Origin: Syntrophaceae bacterium UBA6078
GTDB lineage: Bacteria > Desulfobacterota > Syntrophia > Syntrophales > UBA2210
Assembly: GCA_002428735.1 (NCBI GenBank)
Contig: DIXO01000041.1
Coordinates: 1 to 6,354 of the forward strand
Reading direction: 5' to 3'
Length of the DNA: 6,354 nt
The notes below the pieces were generated by a model that had not been told where the DNA came from, searched no databases, and was given only the letters and a program-made list of their open reading frames with translations. The translations under genes and the position numbers were made by a program. Positions 1 to 5,081 of the stretch are shown in pieces (the stretch's first letter is position 1; every line of letters starts with the position of its first letter).

Positions 1-24
1 ATCACAAAACGGAGAAATTTACGA

Positions 25-55
25 CAGGTTATAGGAAAAGTTTTTCAACAACCTG
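25..55. repeat. nested inverted repeat (hairpin) in the leader of the first gene
   Basis: CAGGTT at 25-30 is the exact reverse complement of AACCTG at 50-55. Between them GAAAA (35-39) pairs with TTTTC (42-46), giving an inner stem inside the outer one. No T-run follows the outer stem on the plus strand, so it is not a standard intrinsic terminator for that direction. It could be the end of an upstream transcription unit, a dispersed intergenic repeat, or a leader structure. The pairing is seen directly; the role is unknown. Confidence 0.4.
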
Positions 56-58
56 CTA

Positions 59-82
59 ATGAACCATGTCGAAATGGTACAT
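59..82. promoter_or_regulatory. 24-bp imperfect palindrome, candidate repressor operator
   Basis: The left half ATGAACCATGTC (59-70) and the right half GAAATGGTACAT (71-82) pair at 10 of 12 positions. The mismatches are 62/79 and 68/73. Size and symmetry suit a dimeric helix-turn-helix regulator of the TetR or similar type. The site lies 55 bp upstream of the flavoenzyme start codon. A weak -10-like GCTAAT sits at 55-60, so the palindrome would cover the transcription start if that promoter is real. No regulator gene is in the window. Confidence 0.4.
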
Positions 83-119
83 ATCAATCACGTGGTAACA
101 GCATGAGGCACTTCTTTTG

Positions 120-129
120 AAAGGAGGAG
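120..129 (+). promoter_or_regulatory. strong Shine-Dalgarno site of the OYE-family gene
   Basis: AAAGGAGGAG gives an almost full anti-16S match. The GGAGG core (123-127) lies 9 nt before ATG 137, which fixes the start of the first gene and suggests strong translation. Confidence 0.85.
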
Positions 130-136
130 TGAAGCC

Positions 137-2074
137 ATGGAACGACTGCAACATATCCTGTCCCCTGTCAAGGTGAAAAACGTGGAGATTCCGAACCGCG
201 TAGTCATGCCTCCCATGGGGACGAATCTGGGAAACGCTGATGGGACGGTGAGCGAAGCCAATATCGCCTATCTGAAACGGCGCGCGAAGGGCGGCCCCGG
301 TTTGATCATTACCGAGATTGTCGCCGCTCACCCCGACGGGATCGCCATCGACACACAACTCGGGGCCTATGACGACCGGTTTATCCCGGGTCTCGCGAAG
401 CTGGTCAAAGTCGCTCATGAGGCGGGAAGCCGGATCTTCATGCAGATCCATCACGCGGGTCGCGAGAGCCTGCACATGCTGAGCACGGGCAAAGCCGTGG
501 GGCCGTCGGCGATTCCCAGCCTCATCTATCGGATACCGCCTCGGGAGATGACGAGCGACAATATCAAAGAGACGATCGCCGCCTTCGGATCGGCGGCCCG
601 ACGGGCCCGTGCTGCGGGATTCGACGGTGTGGAACTTCACTGCGCCCATGGGTATCTCCTTCACCAGTTCCTGTCGATCCTTTCCAACCAGCGGACCGAC
701 GAATACGGCGGCGCCACCCTGAAGGAGCGGGCACGCTTTGTCGTCGAGGTCATCAAGGCGGTCCGGAGGGAGGTGGGGGACGTATTCCCCGTATCGATCA
801 GGATTTCCACGGAGGAATTTATCAAGGGCGGGTACATGGCGGACGACATGCAGACCATTCTCCCCGATTTTGTCTCCGCGGGGGTCGACATCATCCACGC
901 CTCCTTCGGGACCCACGGGAGCCCGGGGGGTATTACCAGCGCCCCCATCGAGTACGAACCCGGTTTCAACGTCTGGCTCGCCCGGAAGGTTAAGGATGTG
1001 GTGAGTGTGCCGGTCATTGCTGTGGGGCGCTTTAACGATCCGGCCCTGGCGGCTGCGATTATCGAGCGCGGCGATGCCGATCTGGTTGCCTTTGGACGCC
1101 AGTTCCTTGCGGACCCGGATTTCCTGATCAAGGCGCGAGAGGGGCGGACGGAGGATATTCGGAAGTGTATCGCCTGCAATCAGGGATGTATCGAGCGGCT
1201 GATCCTCGGCGAGGGAAATATTCGCTGTGCCATCAATCCGGAGACGGGGCAGGAGACGATCTGTCCCGAGGGACCGGCGGCACATCCGAAAAATGTCTGG
1301 ATTGTGGGGAGCGGTCCTGCCGGTCTGACGGCCGCCTGCGAGGCGGCCCGCCGGGGACATGCCGTCACGCTCTATGAGAAAGAAGATGAACTGGGCGGCC
1401 AGATTCGGTATGCGCGGGTACCCCCGCACAAGGAAGCGTACGGCGAATGGATCGACTGGCTGATTGATCAGACAAGAAAGGCGGGGGTGACGATCAGGAC
1501 GGGGACGGAGGTCACGGAATCTACAGTTCGCGATGGGAAGCCCGGGGCGGTGATCCTCGCCGCGGGCGGAGAGAAGATCGCCCTCGATGTGCCGGGGATC
1601 GATCGTCCCCACGTCTGCGATGCCTGGCAGATTCTCGACGGGTCCGTGAAACCGGCAGCAAACGCCCTGGTCATCGGCGGCGGGCTGATCGGGATGGAGA
1701 CGGCTGACTTTCTCAGCGAACGGGGAAGCCGGGTGACCCTGGTCGAGATGCTCAAGAGATCACCGGTGCAGAAGATCACCTCCCACGGATACATGCTGCA
1801 TAAGCGCCTCCGTGACAAGGGAGCCCTTCTCATATTCAGCACGACGGTCAAGACCGTCGACGACGGGAGCGCGGTGATCGAGACGGCGGGAGAGGAAACG
1901 AGGCTATCTCCCATCGACCAGGTGGTGGTAGCCGTGGGGCTCAAACGGGGAGACGGCCTCAGGCTAAATATCGAGGGGGCAGGGATTCCCTGTGCGATTG
2001 TCGGAGATGCCGCCGGTGCTCGGCGCATCATCGAGGCCACCGAAGAAGGGGCTCGAGCCGCCTGGGAACTGTAA
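137..2074 (+). CDS. NADH:flavin oxidoreductase, Old Yellow Enzyme / 2,4-dienoyl-CoA reductase type
   Basis: This is a three-part flavo-iron-sulfur enzyme of 645 residues, close to the size of E. coli FadH and the BaiCD/BaiH bile-acid enzymes. Residues 1 to about 335 are the FMN TIM barrel, with the family signature HGYLLHQFLS near 171 and SNQRTDEYGG just after. Tyr173 and His260 are plausible counterparts of the FadH catalytic Tyr and His, which is inference by position. Cys344, Cys347, Cys351 and Cys364 (C-x2-C-x3-C-x12-C) should bind a 4Fe-4S cluster. GSGPAG at 391-396 is the FAD dinucleotide fold and GGGLIG at 514-519 the NAD(P)H fold. Electrons would pass from NAD(P)H through FAD and the cluster to FMN, which reduces a conjugated C=C bond. 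No signal peptide, so probably cytoplasmic. Start ATG 137 follows an excellent ribosome site. The substrate is uncertain: dienoyl-CoA, a steroid or another enone or enoyl thioester. Probably co-transcribed with the next gene. Confidence 0.94.
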   Translation: MERLQHILSPVKVKNVEIPNRVVMPPMGTNLGNADGTVSEANIAYLKRRAKGGPGLIITEIVAAHPDGIAIDTQLGAYDDRFIPGLAKLVKVAHEAGSRIFMQIHHAGRESLHMLSTGKAVGPSAIPSLIYRIPPREMTSDNIKETIAAFGSAARRARAAGFDGVELHCAHGYLLHQFLSILSNQRTDEYGGATLKERARFVVEVIKAVRREVGDVFPVSIRISTEEFIKGGYMADDMQTILPDFVSAGVDIIHASFGTHGSPGGITSAPIEYEPGFNVWLARKVKDVVSVPVIAVGRFNDPALAAAIIERGDADLVAFGRQFLADPDFLIKAREGRTEDIRKCIACNQGCIERLILGEGNIRCAINPETGQETICPEGPAAHPKNVWIVGSGPAGLTAACEAARRGHAVTLYEKEDELGGQIRYARVPPHKEAYGEWIDWLIDQTRKAGVTIRTGTEVTESTVRDGKPGAVILAAGGEKIALDVPGIDRPHVCDAWQILDGSVKPAANALVIGGGLIGMETADFLSERGSRVTLVEMLKRSPVQKITSHGYMLHKRLRDKGALLIFSTTVKTVDDGSAVIETAGEETRLSPIDQVVVAVGLKRGDGLRLNIEGAGIPCAIVGDAAGARRIIEATEEGARAAWEL

Positions 2075-2091
2075 CGGGTATCAGTCCCGTT
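2073..2091 (+). other. short hairpin just after the first stop codon
   Basis: AACGGG (2073-2078) and CCCGTT (2086-2091) form a perfect 6-bp stem with a 7-nt loop that starts inside the TAA stop. No T-run follows, so it is more likely an mRNA-stability or partial-termination structure than a terminator. It is also consistent with the two flavoenzyme genes sharing a transcript. It may be chance. Confidence 0.25.
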
Positions 2092-2141
2092 CGAGGGGGG
2101 ATGTGCCCTGAAGCGGGAAAAGACGCAATAACTTTAACCTG

Positions 2142-2147
2142 AAGGAG
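2142..2147 (+). promoter_or_regulatory. Shine-Dalgarno site of the nitronate monooxygenase-like gene
   Basis: AAGGAG lies 6 nt before ATG 2154 and supports that start. Confidence 0.8.
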
Positions 2148-2153
2148 ATACGG

Positions 2154-3203
2154 ATGTTCAAGACACGAATGACGGAGATGTTTGGCATAGAGTACCCGAT
2201 CATGCTTGCGGGTATGAACTGGATTACGGAACCGAAACTGGTCTCGGCCGTCTGCAACGCCGGCGGTCTGGGTATTCTGGCGACGGCGCGGTGCACGCCT
2301 CAGGAAACCCGCGAGAATATAAGGCAGATCAGGGGGATGACCGACAAACCCTTCGGGATCAACCAGATCCTGGTGGGACCCGGCGCCAGGGAGAATATCG
2401 AGATCGCCATCGAGGAGAAGGTACCGTTCATCAATTATTCTCTGGGGAAACCCTGGTTCGTCGATGACGTGCACGCCTATGGCGGTAAGGTGATCGGAAC
2501 GATCGCCATAGCGAGGCATGCATCGCGCGCTGTCCAGTTGGGGTGCGACGCCCTGGTGGTAACGGGGCACGAGGCGGCGGCTCATGGCGCGGCGGCGACA
2601 TCGATGGTCCTGATCCCCCTGGTGGCGAGGATGGTGGATGTCCCCCTGATTGCGGCGGGGGGATTCTACGACGGCCGGGGGCTGGCGGCAGCGCTGGCCC
2701 TGGGGGCCGACGGGATATCCATGGGAAGTCGGTTCATGTTGACCCAAGAAAGCATGGTGCATGACAACTTCAAGCAGCTCTGCCTGCAGGCCACGGAACA
2801 GGACACGCTCTATGACAACGTTTTTGACGGGATGGATGGCCGAGTCCTGAAGACGAAGGAGGCCGAGGGGATGACGAAACGGGGGTTCCCGCTCGTTGAC
2901 TCGATCAAGGGGGCACTTTTGGTGAAGAAGCTGTTCAAGATGTCCTTCCTTAAATTTGTGGGGTTGTCCTTTGAGATGATGCGGGCTGAGGAGGGACACC
3001 CCCTCCTAGTTCTTGCCCGGCAGGCCGTGGGAAACATGAAACACATGAAAGCGCTTAACGAAGGTGATGTGGAGGAAGGTATCCTTTTTGCCGGCCAGTG
3101 CTGCGGCGGGATCAATGATATTCCCAGCGTACAGGGACTGATCGACCGGATAATCGAGGAAGCTGAGAGTACGCTTGAGCGCGTGAATGCCTTGAAGGGA
3201 TAA
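2154..3203 (+). CDS. FMN-dependent nitronate monooxygenase / enoyl-ACP reductase II (FabK)-family protein
   Basis: A 349-residue single-domain TIM-barrel flavoprotein of the family once called 2-nitropropane dioxygenase, slightly longer than FabK. The N-terminal GIEYPIMLAGM (residues 11-21) and the NAGGLG turn (35-40) are typical of the family. HEAAAHG at 139-145 stands where most members have EAGGH, with the conserved His at 144. AAGGFYDGRG (167-176) and GSRF (191-194) are the FMN phosphate-binding loops. A family-type C-terminal segment, GQCCGGI, is at 314-320. Members either oxidise nitronates or reduce enoyl thioesters with NAD(P)H. Here the adjacent dienoyl-CoA reductase-like gene, 79 bp upstream on the same strand, makes reduction or isomerisation of an unsaturated acyl thioester the more attractive role, but this is inference. 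Cytoplasmic: no signal peptide or membrane segment. No terminator separates the two genes. Confidence 0.92.
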   Translation: MFKTRMTEMFGIEYPIMLAGMNWITEPKLVSAVCNAGGLGILATARCTPQETRENIRQIRGMTDKPFGINQILVGPGARENIEIAIEEKVPFINYSLGKPWFVDDVHAYGGKVIGTIAIARHASRAVQLGCDALVVTGHEAAAHGAAATSMVLIPLVARMVDVPLIAAGGFYDGRGLAAALALGADGISMGSRFMLTQESMVHDNFKQLCLQATEQDTLYDNVFDGMDGRVLKTKEAEGMTKRGFPLVDSIKGALLVKKLFKMSFLKFVGLSFEMMRAEEGHPLLVLARQAVGNMKHMKALNEGDVEEGILFAGQCCGGINDIPSVQGLIDRIIEEAESTLERVNALKG

Positions 3204-3302
3204 TATATACGTTGCGGCGGTGTTTCTATGAAAGCCGTTCCTGCATCGTTCTCTTCTGTGGTCCAGTGAAGACCCGATTGCACAACGCCTGCTTCCCGAT
3301 TC

Positions 3303-3331
3303 CTGACGACGGCTCTTCATTCTCATATATA
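3303..3331 (+). promoter_or_regulatory. candidate sigma70-type promoter for the lipoprotein gene
   Basis: CTGACG (3303-3308; 4 of 6 matches to TTGACA) and TATATA (3326-3331; 4 of 6 to TATAAT) are separated by exactly 17 bp. Transcription would start about 20 nt before TTG 3358, leaving room for the ribosome site at 3344-3348. The 154-bp spacer (3204-3357) contains no convincing terminator and no other clear element. Confidence 0.35.
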
Positions 3332-3357
3332 CCTGCATCAGAACGGGAGTATTATCA

Positions 3358-4131
3358 TTGAATCATGTTCGAAAATACCTTGCAGTGACCATGTTGGTTT
3401 TGGTTTCAATTCTGACATCCGGATGTGCGTCAACCCTGCCCGTGCTCAGCGCGTCATCAACCGCCTTTAATCTGGGGACGATGGTGTATCAGTCCATTGA
3501 AAATGCCAAAATCCTGATCAGAACATCCGATGGAGTGACAAAGGAATATCTCAGGAATATCAAGTCAATCGCAGTGTTTATCGGTCAGGAGAGTCGCATT
3601 GAACCCTGCGGGAGGATCGGAAATGTTGAGGCGGTATTCGGAGACAATCTTGGCATGCAATTGGCCCGGAAAGGATTTCGTGTATACGACGCCAATGATA
3701 TCGAAGCAGTCGATGAAAAACCCCGGATCCGGACTGACTACCACACGGAAGAAATGCTGAGAATCAGCACACTGTTGGGTGCCCAAGCGATCATTTCGGG
3801 CCGTGTCGTTGCCGGTAAGACCTCCAGCGTGCTGGGCATAAGGAAGCAGAAGACGGTGGTGCACAGCGCGAGCTTGACGTTGACTGAGATCGATCCTCGC
3901 CGAACCCTGATGACCATAGATATTGGATACAAAAACGGTCAGAGACCATACGTGGCTGCGGAGGGGCTTGCCATGATTATACAGGCGAAACTGGATAATC
4001 CCGATGCGGCCATACAGGAACTGCTCAAAAAGGAGAGAGATGCTTCTCCGAATTCACTGAGAGGGATTTTCGGCCAGTGGCACCACCCTGGAGAATTCCC
4101 TGTGTCGGTTGTCGGTGGAAATCACTCATGA
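3358..4131 (+). CDS. putative outer-membrane lipoprotein, possible CsgG/FlgT-like fold
   Basis: 257 residues. The start is taken as TTG 3358 because GGGAG (3344-3348) sits 9 nt upstream. It gives a textbook lipoprotein signal: basic N-terminus with Arg5 and Lys6, hydrophobic stretch from about 8 to 19, and LTSGC with lipidated Cys23. The in-frame ATG 3391 would lose the basic residues. Ala at +2 after the Cys predicts outer-membrane sorting in a diderm. The mature part has the order strand NIKSIAVF (about 67-74), helix with FGDNLGMQLARKGF, strand, helix, then LLGAQAIISGRV, ASLTLTEIDPRRTLMTIDIGY and a late helix. This alternation recalls CsgG and related lipoproteins that open with a conserved IAV strand and an A-x-x-I-x-G segment. 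The fold is inference only; I cannot assign a function. It runs alone on the plus strand and converges with the minus-strand gene that ends 67 bp downstream. Confidence 0.85.
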   Translation: MNHVRKYLAVTMLVLVSILTSGCASTLPVLSASSTAFNLGTMVYQSIENAKILIRTSDGVTKEYLRNIKSIAVFIGQESRIEPCGRIGNVEAVFGDNLGMQLARKGFRVYDANDIEAVDEKPRIRTDYHTEEMLRISTLLGAQAIISGRVVAGKTSSVLGIRKQKTVVHSASLTLTEIDPRRTLMTIDIGYKNGQRPYVAAEGLAMIIQAKLDNPDAAIQELLKKERDASPNSLRGIFGQWHHPGEFPVSVVGGNHS

Positions 4132-4198
4132 GGAGATGAATGGGGGATCTGAATTGCTCGTGGTGAAGAATCTGATAGGTACATCGCAGTGGTCGTCT

Positions 4199-4837
4199 TC
4201 ATTTTTCCCTCATTTTTCCAAGCGGTTCTTTGTCGTTCGAGAGGTCTGCCTTCGCAGTCAGAAGGCGGCGCAGGGCGGTGGTATTGGTCAGAACGGCGAG
4301 GAGGCACAGTGCGGCAGCAACGGGGAAGTCGTGACAATGAGGGGCATACCATGATGCCGGTACGGTCAGGATCGATCCCGCCACGATCAGCAGGACCCGT
4401 TCAGGGCGTTGCATGAGACCCACGACACGCGTTTCCCCCAGGGATTCCGCTCGAGCCTTGATGTAGCTCACCATGAATGACCCGAGTATGGCCAGGATTA
4501 TGATGAAAAACATCCAGTGGTATCGGTAGAATACCAGAAGACCGGCAAAAACGGTGAAATCGGCGTAGCGATCAAGTGTGGAGTCAAGAAGGGCCCCGAA
4601 TCGTGATGATTGGCCTGTTAGACGGGCGAACGTTCCGTCAAGGGTGTCGAGAAATCCGGAGAGGAGCAGCATGATGCCCCCCCACACGAAGATCCCGAGA
4701 GCGTAAAAGAAACCCGCGGCACATGATACAACCAAAGAAACCAGAGATACGACATGGGGCGACATGGTTGGCCGCGCGAATGGTCTGATCAGCCCTTCTA
4801 TGAGGCTGTAATAGGTTTTGAGCAACCGATTTCTCAT
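4199..4837 (-). CDS. CDP-alcohol phosphatidyltransferase, probable phosphatidylinositol-phosphate synthase-like
   Basis: A 212-residue integral membrane enzyme. It carries the complete family signature D-x2-D-G-x2-A-R-x8-G-x3-D-x3-D: Asp64, Asp67, Gly68, Ala71, Arg72, Gly81, Asp85 and Asp89, the metal and CDP-binding site. Hydrophobic segments lie at about 28-48, 50-63, 92-103, 107-125, 147-162 and 170-184, fitting the usual six-helix fold. SRFGALLDSTLDR (78-90), then SYIKARAE (124-131) and QRPERV (143-148), resemble the inositol-phosphate and archaetidylinositol-phosphate synthase branch more than PgsA glycerophosphate transferases. The divergent neighbour is myo-inositol-1-phosphate synthase, which would supply the acceptor. 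The inferred reaction is CDP-diacylglycerol plus inositol 1-phosphate to phosphatidylinositol phosphate and CMP, in the inner membrane. ATG 4837 is chosen because an in-frame stop lies three codons upstream. Its ribosome site is weak. Other CDP-alcohol acceptors cannot be excluded. Confidence 0.92.
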   Translation of the reverse strand: MRNRLLKTYYSLIEGLIRPFARPTMSPHVVSLVSLVVSCAAGFFYALGIFVWGGIMLLLSGFLDTLDGTFARLTGQSSRFGALLDSTLDRYADFTVFAGLLVFYRYHWMFFIIILAILGSFMVSYIKARAESLGETRVVGLMQRPERVLLIVAGSILTVPASWYAPHCHDFPVAAALCLLAVLTNTTALRRLLTAKADLSNDKEPLGKMREK

Positions 4838-4889
4838 GGGTGCCTGCTATCTTTGTTCATGGCGTATCTTTATTACTTGGGATCGCTGC

Positions 4890-4914
4890 AAAAAGCAATA
4901 CGCGGCCCCGCGTA
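4890..4914 (-). terminator. terminator- or attenuator-like hairpin upstream of the minus-strand transferase
   Basis: TACGCGG (4899-4905) and CCGCGTA (4908-4914) are perfect inverted arms, in practice a 6-bp GC-rich stem with a 4-nt loop. On the minus strand the stem is followed by TTGC and then five T (4894-4890), the layout of a weak intrinsic terminator. It lies 53-77 nt before the transferase start codon, so it would act on that gene's leader if the promoter lies further up. Alternatively it simply insulates the two divergent units. Transcription data are absent. Confidence 0.35.
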
Positions 4915-4983
4915 CCCTGACGAAAAGAGCCGGTTGCCACTTGCTGTCTGGGGGCGAAGAGAGCGTGAAGCAATACATTTTGG

Positions 4984-5012
4984 TTTTCATTTTCAATTTC
5001 TTATTGTACTAT
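4984..5012 (+). promoter_or_regulatory. candidate promoter of the inositol-phosphate synthase gene
   Basis: TTTTCA (4984-4989) and TACTAT (5007-5012) each match 4 of 6 consensus bases with a 17-bp spacer, inside an AT-rich island (about 4970-5045) of the divergent intergenic region. On the other strand TACAAT (5008-5003; 5 of 6 to TATAAT) overlaps the same -10 position and could serve the divergent transferase gene, but no good -35 accompanies it. The rest of the 244-bp spacer holds only the hairpin at 4899-4914 and the ribosome site at 5067-5073. Confidence 0.3.
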
Positions 5013-5066
5013 GACCGAGTTAGTTGATTGGATTTCTATTGTAAGGCGCTCCTGCTGTGCTGATAT

Positions 5067-5073
5067 GGGGAGG
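5067..5073 (+). promoter_or_regulatory. Shine-Dalgarno site that fixes a GTG start
   Basis: GGGGAGG lies 8 nt before GTG 5082. No in-frame ATG is available near the N-terminal dinucleotide-binding motif, so this site decides the start. Confidence 0.8.
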
Positions 5074-5081
5074 TAATTGTT

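Noticed and set aside
56..1612. 518-residue open frame on the minus strand opposite the OYE-family gene
   Set aside because: It is antisense to a gene with full FMN, Fe-S and FAD motifs, has no family features, is rich in Arg, Pro and Asp as GC-rich shadow frames are, and runs into the palindromic leader.
2028..2999. 323-residue minus-strand open frame opposite the FabK/NMO-like gene
   Set aside because: It is a shadow of a clear coding gene, spans the intergenic gap, and has low-complexity composition and no recognisable motif.
3210..3240. Imperfect stem after the FabK/NMO-like gene (TTT/AAA with outer GGCG/CCGT)
   Set aside because: It needs an internal loop and a G-T pair and has no T-run; not a convincing terminator.
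3273..3301. Direct repeat CCCGATT (3273-3279 and 3295-3301) spaced 22 bp apart upstream of the lipoprotein
   Set aside because: Two helical turns apart is suggestive of paired binding sites, but a 7-bp repeat in 154 bp may be chance and no symmetry supports it.
4164..4206. TGAAGA (4164-4169) and TCTTCA (4196-4201) followed by T-run, possible terminator of the lipoprotein gene
   Set aside because: The stem is only 6 bp, AT-rich, with a 26-nt interior that pairs poorly; not enough to call.
4109..4354. Plus-strand frame from the end of the lipoprotein into the transferase, with AGGAG before an internal ATG at 4136
   Set aside because: It mostly overlaps the antisense of the transferase, the AGGAG is too close to the ATG to work, and the product shows no family features.
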